From Planctomycetota bacterium (GTDB taxonomy: Bacteria > Planctomycetota > Phycisphaerae > SM23-33): DNA of 7,940 nt. Below the pieces are notes generated by a model. That model did no database searches, was not told the origin of the DNA, and worked only from the letters and a program-made list of their open reading frames with translations. Shown piece by piece: positions 1-6,869 of the stretch (position 1 is its first letter; each line of letters begins with the position of its first letter). Location of the stretch: the NCBI GenBank assembly GCA_021160865.1, contig JAGHBS010000231.1, positions 1-7,940 on the forward strand, in the 5' to 3' direction. Both the position numbers and the translations under genes were made by a program.

Positions 1-1
1 G

Positions 2-94
2 GATATATGTTATCTTCTTGCAAGAGTTTTCGATATAGCAAAACCTATCGATGGCTATCGGAGTCGATTCGGTTTTTCAAGACTTGTTTATTAG
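2..94 (+). CDS. Possible 3' end of an upstream gene (partial, uncertain)
   Basis: One forward frame is open from the window edge to a TAG at 92-94 and would encode 30 residues beginning DICYLLARVFDIAKP. Its codons (GAT, ATA, CGG, TAT) look like those of the neighbouring genes, and it would end 25 bases before the peptidase start, which suits an operon. The segment FDIAKP faintly recalls the FDILKP-type stretch near the end of phosphatidylglycerophosphatase A, but what follows does not match that family, so I do not name it. Another forward frame is also open, from base 1 to the TAA at 112-114, so the choice of frame is an inference from composition only. The stretch may be plain leader sequence. 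Confidence 0.25.
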   Translation, partial: DICYLLARVFDIAKPIDGYRSRFGFSRLVY

Positions 95-119
95 TTAGCG
101 TTGCGATACGGTAATTAGC

Positions 120-1244
120 GTGATCGGACTGGCAAGATACAAGACGAGGATTGCGAAGGTCCGCGAGATTATGCGCCTACACAGGGTTGATGCCATGCTT
201 TTGAGCAACCCTGTCAGCGTGCGGTACTGTTGCGGATTTACGGGGGAGGATTCTTTTCTCCTGCTATCAAGGCGTTCAGCTATTTTGTTAACTGATGGAC
301 GATTTGCTGAACAAGCAAGAATTGAAACTCAGGGGGTCAAAATTATTATCAGACACGAGCGGGTAGTTCCTGCCATCGCCAAGATATTAAAACGAAGGAA
401 AATATCCAAGATAGGGATTGAAGCAGATAATCTCACCGTTGCTTTCAGGAATCAGTTAGCGTCGGTTGTAAAGTCTATAAGAATTAAGCCTCTTGAAGGG
501 GTGGTAAGTGGACTTCGGCAGGTTAAGGATGATGAGGAGATATCGGCTATTCGTGCTTCGATACGTGTAGCCGAGGGGGCGTTTCGGGCATTAATTTCGA
601 AAGGGGCGAAGGGTTTCATCGGAAAGACTGAGCAGCAAATAGCGGCTGAACTTGAATACCTTATGCGCCAGGGTGGTGCGGAAAGGGCAGCATTTGACAC
701 CATCGTGGCAAGAGGGGCACATGCGGCTTTGCCTCATTATCGACCTGGCGGGGTAGGGGGTAGAGGTAGCCAGGTAAAGATTCGCGCGGGCGATGCGGTT
801 TTAATCGATTGGGGAGCAGTGGTAAATGGTTATTGTTCAGACTTGACCCGCATGGTTTTCATAGGTAAAATCCCGCCTCGAATTGGCAAGTTATATGAAA
901 TTGTCTTATCGGCTCAGCAATCTGCTTGTGAGGCAGTTCGGGCAGGTGTGAGTATAGGATTTGTTGATGCTGCTGCCCGTGATGTGATTTCAGCGGCAGG
1001 ATATGCAAAAGCATTTACACATGGGCTTGGTCATGGGATTGGGCTGGAAATACACGAATTGCCTCACCTGGCACGTGGTATTGAGCATAAGCTGACCGAG
1101 GGAATGGTTATTACAATCGAGCCGGGTATTTATTTACCACGAATGGGTGGAGTGAGAATTGAAGATGATTACGTAGTGTGCAAAGACGGTGCAAAGAGGC
1201 TTACCACCCTCACCAGAGACGCAGAGGAGATGATTCTGGTATAA
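120..1244 (+). CDS. pepP: M24 family metallopeptidase, Xaa-Pro aminopeptidase/dipeptidase type
   Basis: This 374-residue protein has the two-domain layout of prolidase and aminopeptidase P. The N-terminal creatinase-like domain covers about residues 5-130 and includes NPVSVRYCCGFTG, the typical substrate-side signature. The C-terminal pita-bread catalytic domain covers about 140-370. All five expected metal ligands are visible: D230 in LIDWGA, D241 in SDLTR, H305 in HGLGHGIG, E334 in TIEPG and E348 in VRIEDD. H201 and H312 are likely catalytic histidines. Members of the family cleave the bond next to proline in cytoplasmic peptides, using two Mn, Co or Zn ions. The start is GTG at 120 with no clear Shine-Dalgarno; an ATG at 171 would cut away part of the first helix, so GTG is preferred. 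A 38-base gap leads to accB. In many bacteria pepP, efp and accBC are neighbours, but no efp lies between them here. The exact substrate (aminopeptidase or dipeptidase) cannot be told from sequence. Confidence 0.93.
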   Translation: MIGLARYKTRIAKVREIMRLHRVDAMLLSNPVSVRYCCGFTGEDSFLLLSRRSAILLTDGRFAEQARIETQGVKIIIRHERVVPAIAKILKRRKISKIGIEADNLTVAFRNQLASVVKSIRIKPLEGVVSGLRQVKDDEEISAIRASIRVAEGAFRALISKGAKGFIGKTEQQIAAELEYLMRQGGAERAAFDTIVARGAHAALPHYRPGGVGGRGSQVKIRAGDAVLIDWGAVVNGYCSDLTRMVFIGKIPPRIGKLYEIVLSAQQSACEAVRAGVSIGFVDAAARDVISAAGYAKAFTHGLGHGIGLEIHELPHLARGIEHKLTEGMVITIEPGIYLPRMGGVRIEDDYVVCKDGAKRLTTLTRDAEEMILV

Positions 1245-1282
1245 TTTGGAAAAATGGAATAAGGACGATAGGTGGAATTATC

Positions 1283-1759
1283 ATGGATATCGAACATATA
1301 AGAGAACTGATTCGTCTAATGGTTGATAATGATCTGGCTGAACTTGACATCACCGATGGTGAAAGCAAGATAAAATTACGTCGTGGTACGGTGTCGGAAG
1401 CATCAGGGATGTATGTACCATTATCGTCATCAGCAGCGGCGGTGCCACCTGTCCAACCAGCCCAGCAGGTAGGTTCGGCCAAACAGGAGGCAGAAACTGC
1501 TTCAAAGGCTGAGGAAGAACTTATCGAGATAACCAGCCCGATGGTCGGAACTTTCTACGCTGCTCCAAGTCCGGATTCGGATCCATATGTAACCGTTGGT
1601 TCTACCGTTGGAGAGGATACTGTCGTTTGCATCGTCGAGGCAATGAAGGTGATGAATGAGATAAAGGCGGGCTGTCGAGGCACAATTGCTGAAATTTGTG
1701 TCAAGAATGCCCAGCCGGTAGAGTTCGGGCAGGTGCTTTTCAAAGTGAAACCCTCCTAA
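1283..1759 (+). CDS. accB: Acetyl-CoA carboxylase biotin carboxyl carrier protein
   Basis: This 158-residue subunit carries the biotin of acetyl-CoA carboxylase between the carboxylase and carboxyltransferase sites in fatty acid synthesis. Residues 1-36 form the conserved N-terminal segment (IRELIRLMVDNDLAELDI). Residues 40-80 are a linker rich in Ala, Pro, Gln and Ser. Residues 80-158 are the biotinyl domain, with SPMVGTFY, the biotinylation motif VEAMKVMNE (biotinyl lysine K122) and the C-terminal GQVLFKV. The length is normal for the family. The ATG at 1283 is preceded by AGGTGG at 1270-1275 with a 7-base spacer. A longer in-frame start at 1178 would lie inside the peptidase gene and add residues unlike the family, so it is rejected. 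Modification requires a biotin protein ligase (BirA), which is not in this window. accC follows after 26 bases, the classic accBC pair. Confidence 0.97.
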   Translation: MDIEHIRELIRLMVDNDLAELDITDGESKIKLRRGTVSEASGMYVPLSSSAAAVPPVQPAQQVGSAKQEAETASKAEEELIEITSPMVGTFYAAPSPDSDPYVTVGSTVGEDTVVCIVEAMKVMNEIKAGCRGTIAEICVKNAQPVEFGQVLFKVKPS

Positions 1760-1770
1760 TCAGCCAGCAT

Positions 1771-1775
1771 AAGGG
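1771..1775 (+). promoter_or_regulatory. Putative ribosome binding site of accC
   Basis: AAGGG lies 10 bases before the ATG at 1786. Three ATGs are crowded here (1778, 1781 and 1786), and only the one at 1786 is in the accC frame and gives the family N-terminus MFSRILVANRGE. This site and that homology decide the start. The spacer is rather long, so translation may depend partly on ribosomes finishing accB. Confidence 0.5.
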
Positions 1776-1785
1776 CAATGATGCA

Positions 1786-3156
1786 ATGTTTTCACGAATC
1801 CTGGTAGCAAATCGTGGTGAAGTCGCACTGCGGATAATCCGAGCGTGCAAGGAATTGGGAATATCCACCGTTGCAGTATTTAGTCAGGCAGATCGCGATG
1901 CCAGTTATCTTCACCTTGCCGATGATCGGATATGTATTGGTTCTGGACCATCGGCAGATAGTTATTTAAACATTCCACGGATAATAGCGGCAGCAGAATT
2001 GGCTGACGTGCAGGCGATACATCCGGGGTACGGCTTCCTGGCTGAAAGTTCACACTTTGCCGAGATATGCCGGAGCTGCAAGATTGAGTTTATCGGACCT
2101 TCAGTTGAGTCCATGAAATTGCTGGGAGATAAGATAGAAGCAAAGAAACTCGCTCGTGCTGCTCGTGTACCTACTGCGCCAGATAGCGACGGTCCAGTCG
2201 AAACTGTTGAAGATGCCGTCAGGATTGCTGAGCAGATAGGATATCCCGTTGCCCTCAAGGCTGCTGCTGGTGGGGGAGGTAGGGGAATTCGATTCGCACA
2301 TAATGAAGCAACATTGCGCTCACTATTCAAGCAGGCACAAAGCGAGGCAGAAATCGCCTTCAAGGATGGCAGACTTTATCTGGAAAAATGCATCGATAAT
2401 TTTCGTCATATCGAAGTGCAGATACTCGGTGATATGCATGGAAATGTCATCCATCTTTATGAGCGTGATTGTTCTGTCCAGCGGAGAAAGCAAAAGGTTA
2501 TCGAGGAAACCCCTGCCTGCAATCTCGACGACGATTTACGAGAAGAGATATGTCAAGCGGCGGTACGATTAGCAAAGGAAGCTGGCTATTACAATGCTGG
2601 TACCGTTGAGTTTATGCTCGATGAGGAAACCAATAATTTTTACTTCCTCGAAGTAAACACACGTATCCAAGTTGAACATCCCATTACGGAAATGACAACC
2701 GGGCAAGACCTTGTAAAATGGCAGTTGAAGATAGCGGCTGGTGAACCGCTGGATATAAAACAAAGTGATATTCGTCCGCGGGGACATTCAATAGAGTGTC
2801 GGATTAATGCTGAGGACCCCGATAATGGCTTTCGACCTTCGCCCGGCCGGATAGAAGCGTTCTGCGCACCTGGAGGATTGGGCGTACGATGGGATAGCCA
2901 CGTCTATCAAGGGTATGTCATTCCCCCAACCTATGATAGTCTGATTGGAAAACTTATTACCTATGGAAAGGATAGGGATACTGCAATAGCGATTATGAAA
3001 CGTGCATTAGATGAGTTCCTCATTTATCCAACGAAAACTACTATTGGGCTCTGCAAGAAAGTTTTGAATCACCAGGCGTTTCAGCAAGGCAGATATAATA
3101 CGAAGTTTGTCGAACAGGAAATCCTTTCTGGCGAACAGGTGATGGACAGGGTCTAA
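1786..3156 (+). CDS. accC: Biotin carboxylase subunit of acetyl-CoA carboxylase
   Basis: This 456-residue protein catalyses ATP- and bicarbonate-dependent carboxylation of the biotin on AccB, the first half-reaction of acetyl-CoA carboxylase. In order it has the biotin carboxylase N-domain (1-112, RILVANRGE, HPGYGFLAE), the ATP-grasp domain (about 115-320) and the C-domain (335-445, FRPSPGRI, YDSLIGKL). By comparison with the E. coli enzyme the visible key residues are K116, K158 before the glycine loop AGGGGRG, E200-K201, H208, E275, E289, N291 and R293 in EVNTRIQVEH, and R339. Nothing catalytic appears to be missing, and the length matches stand-alone AccC (about 450). It is therefore not a fused acyl-CoA or pyruvate carboxylase. 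An in-frame ATG at 1696 inside accB would add 30 unrelated residues and is rejected. The next gene starts 2 bases after the stop, so the two are almost certainly co-transcribed and translationally coupled. Confidence 0.98.
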   Translation: MFSRILVANRGEVALRIIRACKELGISTVAVFSQADRDASYLHLADDRICIGSGPSADSYLNIPRIIAAAELADVQAIHPGYGFLAESSHFAEICRSCKIEFIGPSVESMKLLGDKIEAKKLARAARVPTAPDSDGPVETVEDAVRIAEQIGYPVALKAAAGGGGRGIRFAHNEATLRSLFKQAQSEAEIAFKDGRLYLEKCIDNFRHIEVQILGDMHGNVIHLYERDCSVQRRKQKVIEETPACNLDDDLREEICQAAVRLAKEAGYYNAGTVEFMLDEETNNFYFLEVNTRIQVEHPITEMTTGQDLVKWQLKIAAGEPLDIKQSDIRPRGHSIECRINAEDPDNGFRPSPGRIEAFCAPGGLGVRWDSHVYQGYVIPPTYDSLIGKLITYGKDRDTAIAIMKRALDEFLIYPTKTTIGLCKKVLNHQAFQQGRYNTKFVEQEILSGEQVMDRV

Positions 3157-3158
3157 CT

Positions 3159-4379
3159 ATGAGCGGAAATAAAAGATATAATGCGGTGGTAGGTCAATCA
3201 GGCGGGCCAACGGCGGTGATTAATCAATCGCTTGTCGGGATTATCGAAGCCGTTAAGCAGCACGATGATAAAATTAATCGTTTGCTTGGTGCCCGCTTCG
3301 GCACGAGGGGAATTATTGAGGAAAACTTTGTTGACCTGACCGATTTGGAGTTCCCATTTCTGGAACGAATTGCCCAGACACCATGTGCAGCACTGGGTTC
3401 GACGCGAGACAAGCCCGATGAGCAATACTGCAAGAGAATTTTCAAGGTCTTTGAGAAAAACGACGTTCATTACTTTTTCTACATCGGCGGCAACGATTCA
3501 GCAGATACGGCCAGGATAGTAGCCGAGATGGCCCAGCAAGAGGGGTATGATCTTCGTGTTTTCCATATCCCCAAGACCATTGATAACGATCTTCGCGTGA
3601 CGGATCACTGTCCGGGCTACGGCTCAGCCGCAAGATTCGTAGCCGCTGCGGTTATGGGCGATGGACTGGACAATGCCTCACTGCCGGGAATAAAAATCGA
3701 TGTAATCATGGGAAGGAATGCTGGCTGGCTTGCCGCTTCAACAATTCTGGCAAAGAAAGATGAGTCCGATGCCCCGCACCTGATTTACGTTCCCGAATCG
3801 CCCCTGACAAAAGAGCAATTTATTAACGATGTGAGCGAAACTTACAATAAATACGGTCGTTGCCTTGTATGCGTTTCAGAAGGAATTGTTGATGAAAACG
3901 GTCAGCCCTGGTCGAAGAAAATATCAACACAGATGGAACGTGATGCCCACGGCAATATCCAACTGGCTGGTAGCGGAGCGTTGGGAGATTACCTCGCACA
4001 GCTCGTAAGAACCGAAATTGCAGAAAAGAGGGGCGAGAAACTGCGCGTCCGTGCCGATACCTTCGGGTACTTGCAGCGAAGTTTTCCGGGATATGCCTCA
4101 CTGGTTGACCAGGCTGAGGCACGTCTTGCCGGCAAAACCGGCGTGGAATATGCCTGCTCGGACGACTACCAGACCGGCTCAGTTGCATTTAGACGAACGG
4201 GCAATGGTGATAATTATGCTATCGAATGTTTCCGTGCTGAATTGCAAGATGTGGCAAAGGAAACTAAACCACTTCCTGCTGAATACATCAATGAAAAGGG
4301 CAATGGCATTACCGAGGAATTTCGAGAATATGTCAGCCCACTGGTCGGGGAACTACCTGCAATTGCAAAGTTGCCTTGA
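3159..4379 (+). CDS. pfp: 6-phosphofructokinase, probably diphosphate-dependent
   Basis: This 406-residue enzyme of the PfkA superfamily phosphorylates fructose-6-phosphate to fructose-1,6-bisphosphate in the cytoplasm. Visible motifs are GQSGGPTAVINQS (12-24), IGGNDS (109-114), PKTIDND (138-144), PGYGSAAR (152-159), MGRNAGW (184-190) and FGYLQRS (302-308). The ATP-dependent E. coli enzyme has GGDGS and PGTIDND. Here D113 replaces the glycine equivalent to E. coli G104, and K139 replaces the one equivalent to G124. These two changes are the established marks of pyrophosphate-dependent enzymes, whose reaction is reversible. N112 takes the place of the usual magnesium-binding aspartate; I recall this from the GGNDS subgroup, so it is probably not a defect. 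AGGG at 3148-3151 lies 7 bases before the ATG, inside the end of accC. The phosphoryl donor is inferred from these residues, and ATP use cannot be ruled out. Confidence 0.93.
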   Translation: MSGNKRYNAVVGQSGGPTAVINQSLVGIIEAVKQHDDKINRLLGARFGTRGIIEENFVDLTDLEFPFLERIAQTPCAALGSTRDKPDEQYCKRIFKVFEKNDVHYFFYIGGNDSADTARIVAEMAQQEGYDLRVFHIPKTIDNDLRVTDHCPGYGSAARFVAAAVMGDGLDNASLPGIKIDVIMGRNAGWLAASTILAKKDESDAPHLIYVPESPLTKEQFINDVSETYNKYGRCLVCVSEGIVDENGQPWSKKISTQMERDAHGNIQLAGSGALGDYLAQLVRTEIAEKRGEKLRVRADTFGYLQRSFPGYASLVDQAEARLAGKTGVEYACSDDYQTGSVAFRRTGNGDNYAIECFRAELQDVAKETKPLPAEYINEKGNGITEEFREYVSPLVGELPAIAKLP

Positions 4380-4419
4380 GGGTAATTAGCCAATCGCACC
4401 TTTTCAGATGATCGGGTGA

Positions 4420-5382
4420 TTATGATTCTTTCCTCGGCGCATTTTGCTCATGCATTGTTTGATAATAATCCTTATCACCCCGACGGACGGCTATTACGAG
4501 CCCTTCGTCAAGCAACTCGCCCATAATTTTGGCTGCCTCCCAACGATGACATTTCAGCCCGGCTGAGACATCGTCTATCGTGCAGGGTCGGCGACGCAGC
4601 ATCTCGAGGATATCGTCTCTGCTTACTGAACCAGCCCGTTCGGCAGTGATGGTAGTGGCAGCAACTATCTCGGTATTGGGACCTATGATTCTTGCTATTT
4701 GCTCGAGTCTTTCTGGACCGACTGGCTGGACCCACCTCTCTGATGGCGGCCGAGTGGCGGTATTGAGGTCAACATGCTCGAAGCCGATTTCGTCAATAAT
4801 CGCCTTTATCTTACGAACCTGCCGGTCGGAATCGTTGATACCTGCGATAAGGAATACCTCCAGACGAATCTGTCCGGGAAACTCCTGCTTGACGGCCTTT
4901 AGTCCGTCGATAATGCTCTGGAAGGTAATTTCCGGACAAGGCCTGTTTATCTGCTGAAAAGTCTGCTCATCACCAGCATCGAGTGAAGGGACGAGGAGGT
5001 CGACAGCCATTATTTCCGAACGAACATCCTTGCGCGACAGCAGCGAACCGTTGGTAAGCAATGCCAGGGGGATATCAGTCATCTGCTTTATCGATGAGAT
5101 GATTTTGCCAAGTTCGCTGTGGAGTGTCGGCTCGCCTGAGCCCGAAAGCGTTATGTAATCGCACTCCAGACCTGATGCGAGTTTATCGGACAGTTCAGCC
5201 AGCACCTCCTCGGTAGGGGCGTACACCTTTCGTTCAACAGTCTTTAGGGTAGTCTTGCCGAGTTGACAATAAACGCAGTCGAATGAGCAGGTCTTGAATG
5301 GTATAAGGTCCACGCCCAAACTTCTGCCCAATCGACGTGAAGGAACAGGGCCATAGATGTATCTGTGTCGTTTCGAAGTCAT
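4420..5382 (-). CDS. Radical SAM protein, COG0731-like, with C-terminal winged helix
   Basis: This 320-residue protein begins YIYGPVPSRRLGRSLGVD and then has CSFDCVYC (C32, C36, C39), the CxxxCxxC triad that binds the [4Fe-4S] cluster and S-adenosylmethionine. LSGSGEPTL (79-87) is the SAM-binding GGE-like motif, and ALLTNGSLL (107-115) and SLDAGDE (133-139) are further barrel strands typical of the superfamily. Residues from about 255 to 310 look like a winged helix-turn-helix (DDILEMLRR, VSAGLKCHRWEAAKIMGELL, then a basic wing), which suggests nucleic-acid contact. The family is related in sequence to wyosine-synthesis Fe-S oxidoreductases, but the substrate is unknown; a bacterial tRNA-wyosine role would be unexpected. 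The ATG at 5382 is preceded by AAAGGA (5391-5396 on the complement) with 8 bases of spacing. It lies 46 bases downstream of plsC in the same direction and converges on the phosphofructokinase gene. Confidence 0.9.
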   Translation of the reverse strand: MTSKRHRYIYGPVPSRRLGRSLGVDLIPFKTCSFDCVYCQLGKTTLKTVERKVYAPTEEVLAELSDKLASGLECDYITLSGSGEPTLHSELGKIISSIKQMTDIPLALLTNGSLLSRKDVRSEIMAVDLLVPSLDAGDEQTFQQINRPCPEITFQSIIDGLKAVKQEFPGQIRLEVFLIAGINDSDRQVRKIKAIIDEIGFEHVDLNTATRPPSERWVQPVGPERLEQIARIIGPNTEIVAATTITAERAGSVSRDDILEMLRRRPCTIDDVSAGLKCHRWEAAKIMGELLDEGLVIAVRRGDKDYYQTMHEQNAPRKES

Positions 5383-5428
5383 TTTTCATATCCTTTACGG
5401 TATTTCATAATTACATTCGCGATCACGA

Positions 5429-6121
5429 TTATTGACCCACAAGCTGAGTTCGCACCTGCTGCTGAAGCAAGATGATTTTCCCACGAATCATACCGAGGAA
5501 CTCATCTGCCGGTAGCGAGGCAAACTCTTCCCGATGTATGGGTGTATCATATACTACCACAATTCTTCCGGGTGCAGGTAGCAATTTGGTTTTCGGCCAG
5601 AGATCGAATGCCCCTTCGATGAGTGTTGGGACTACCCAGTCGGCAGCCCGTTTGGCAAGCATCGCCACGCCGGGTGAAAAGGGTCCTATCGAACCATCCC
5701 GCGTGCGTGTCGCCTCGGGGAAGACGGTTAATTGCTCGCCTCGCTTCAGCCGTCTCAGCGCCTCTTTCAACGCACCGGTATCGGCTGATGCCCGCTTTAC
5801 AGGAAACGCACCGAGCGATCGGATAAGACGACCGAATATCGGCGGAGTAAACAAATCCTCCCTTGCCATATAGTTCATCGGACGAGATAGTCCCACTGCA
5901 ACCAAAACCGGATCAAGGAAACTCTGGTGATTGCAGATATAAAGCACCGAGCCGGTTGATGGTTCATGATGCCGATTGAATGCACGCGTCCGCCACCATG
6001 TCGAAAAAGCTATCCAGCAGCATACATGGCAGAGTTTGTACCACCATCCTGCTTCAGGTACACCAGCAGGGGCTCGCCACCAACGCAAAACCGGATTGGG
6101 ATATGATGGTAGTCCCTTCAT
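5429..6121 (-). CDS. plsC: 1-acyl-sn-glycerol-3-phosphate acyltransferase (PlsC family)
   Basis: This 230-residue LPLAT-family enzyme probably adds the second acyl chain to lysophosphatidate, making phosphatidate for membrane phospholipids. Motif I is NHQSFLD (64-70), with H65 and D70 as the catalytic HX4D pair. Motif II is around FGRLIRSLGAFPVKR (96-110), motif III is FPEATRTRDG (134-143) and motif IV is VVPTLIEG (163-170). Motif III has Ala where FPEGTR is usual; the Glu and Arg are kept. The N-terminal 50 residues are very rich in Trp (RWW, GWW, CCW, TWW) with only one weak hydrophobic stretch around 28-42, which suggests a membrane-surface anchor. The start overlaps the cmk stop as ATGA (6118-6121), a sign of translational coupling, since no good ribosome site is seen. 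The cmk-plsC pair is known from other bacteria. The acyl acceptor is inferred from the family only. Confidence 0.92.
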   Translation of the reverse strand: MKGLPSYPNPVLRWWRAPAGVPEAGWWYKLCHVCCWIAFSTWWRTRAFNRHHEPSTGSVLYICNHQSFLDPVLVAVGLSRPMNYMAREDLFTPPIFGRLIRSLGAFPVKRASADTGALKEALRRLKRGEQLTVFPEATRTRDGSIGPFSPGVAMLAKRAADWVVPTLIEGAFDLWPKTKLLPAPGRIVVVYDTPIHREEFASLPADEFLGMIRGKIILLQQQVRTQLVGQ

Positions 6122-6792
6122 CCTACGGCTCTTGCATACTGATATAATTTCTCTATCACCTCGTCAGCGGTCATGTTAGTAGTATCAATTTCAATGGCAT
6201 CGGGCGGCTTGGTAAGAGGAGCGACTTCACGGCTGCGATCTCGCTCATCGCGGGAGCGAATCGCCTGGAGTACTTGCTGGTAGTCCGCTTGCTGGCCACG
6301 GGAAAGCATCTCTTTGTATCGCCGATTAGCACGGACCTTGCAGGAGGCATCGAGATAGAACTTCAAATCCGCATCTGGAAAGACGACCGTACCCTGGTCT
6401 CTGCCTTCAGCCACCACGCCACCGGTAGATTGCAAAAGGTGTTTTGCAATTTTTCGCTGGAGATTAACGAGGATGTCCCGCACTTTTGGGCAGCGAGCAA
6501 TGTAATGAGACTTTTCACTAACTTCACTGGTGCGAATCTGCTCGGAAACGTCGCTGCCATCGAGAATCACCTGCATATCGCCATGAGAATAATCAAGCCG
6601 AAGGTCTATTCTTTCAGCCAGTTCAGCCAGCGCCTTTTCGTCCTCGAGGTCAATACCTGCTTGAATGGCGGCAAGGGTAACGGCACGGTAAGTTGCCCCG
6701 GTGTCAAGGTATGAGATACCGAGTTTCTTTGCCAAACCTTTAGCCACCGTCGTCTTGCCTGCACCAGCTGGTCCGTCTATGGTAATTATCAT
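6118..6792 (-). CDS. cmk: Cytidylate kinase
   Basis: This 224-residue P-loop kinase phosphorylates CMP and dCMP with ATP and serves nucleotide recycling and, through CTP, phospholipid precursor synthesis. The Walker A motif is GPAGAGKTT (7-15). LDTGATYRA (29-37) and EGRDQGTVVFPDADLKFYL (129-147) are the CMP-binding and family signatures, and RSRDERDRSRE (179-189) is the lid with its arginines. Two positions differ from the usual bacterial form: T34 where Met is common (DTGAMYR), and Q133 where Ile is common (GRDIGT). I recall GRDQGT from planctomycete enzymes. The length is standard (about 225). The protein starts exactly at the family N-terminus, an in-frame TAA lies just upstream, and no Shine-Dalgarno is visible before the ATG. 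It is the first gene of a minus-strand unit with plsC. Confidence 0.96.
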   Translation of the reverse strand: MIITIDGPAGAGKTTVAKGLAKKLGISYLDTGATYRAVTLAAIQAGIDLEDEKALAELAERIDLRLDYSHGDMQVILDGSDVSEQIRTSEVSEKSHYIARCPKVRDILVNLQRKIAKHLLQSTGGVVAEGRDQGTVVFPDADLKFYLDASCKVRANRRYKEMLSRGQQADYQQVLQAIRSRDERDRSREVAPLTKPPDAIEIDTTNMTADEVIEKLYQYARAVG

Positions 6793-6799
6793 AAATGAA

Positions 6800-6805
6800 G
6801 TTATA
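6800..6805 (-). promoter_or_regulatory. Possible -10 element for cmk
   Basis: On the complement, TATAAC ends 7 bases before the cmk ATG, and no ribosome site lies between. The normal distance from -10 to the start of transcription would put the first transcribed base at or next to the A of the ATG, giving a leaderless message. A -35 box at the right distance is poor (TACACC, three of six matches). On the plus strand an overlapping TATACT (6802-6807) could serve the divergent lipoprotein gene, but it also lacks a -35. Confidence 0.3.
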
Positions 6806-6856
6806 CTTTATTTATCCTGAATGGTGTAGAGAGATGTTCAAACATTCACTCTATAC

Positions 6857-6861
6857 GGGGA
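6857..6861 (+). promoter_or_regulatory. Ribosome binding site of the lipoprotein gene
   Basis: GGGGA lies 8 bases before the ATG at 6870. This, with the lipoprotein signal that starts exactly there, sets the start and argues against an in-frame ATG at 6795, which would place 25 extra residues (KLYFIYPEWC and so on) ahead of the signal peptide. Confidence 0.6.
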
Positions 6862-6869
6862 AAATTGTG

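Noticed and set aside
185..196. Short direct repeat AGGGTTGATGCC, found again near 7182
   Set aside because: It lies inside two unrelated coding regions, is very short and has no third copy noticed, so chance is the likely cause.
3823..4389. Open frames of about 120 codons on both strands over the end of the phosphofructokinase gene
   Set aside because: Both overlap a fully conserved enzyme and have low-complexity, Arg/Ser-rich translations typical of shadow frames.
4392..4421. Weak inverted repeat between the convergent phosphofructokinase and radical SAM genes (AATC..ACC with GGT..GATT)
   Set aside because: The pairing needs a two-base bulge, gives only 7 bp and has no adjacent T run, so it is not supportable as a terminator.
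6274..6714. 146-codon plus-strand open frame inside cmk
   Set aside because: It is antisense to a complete, well-conserved cytidylate kinase and shows no recognisable protein features.
6795..6869. Longer N-terminus for the lipoprotein from the ATG at 6795
   Set aside because: It would bury the signal peptide behind 25 unrelated residues, while a ribosome site sits before the ATG at 6870.
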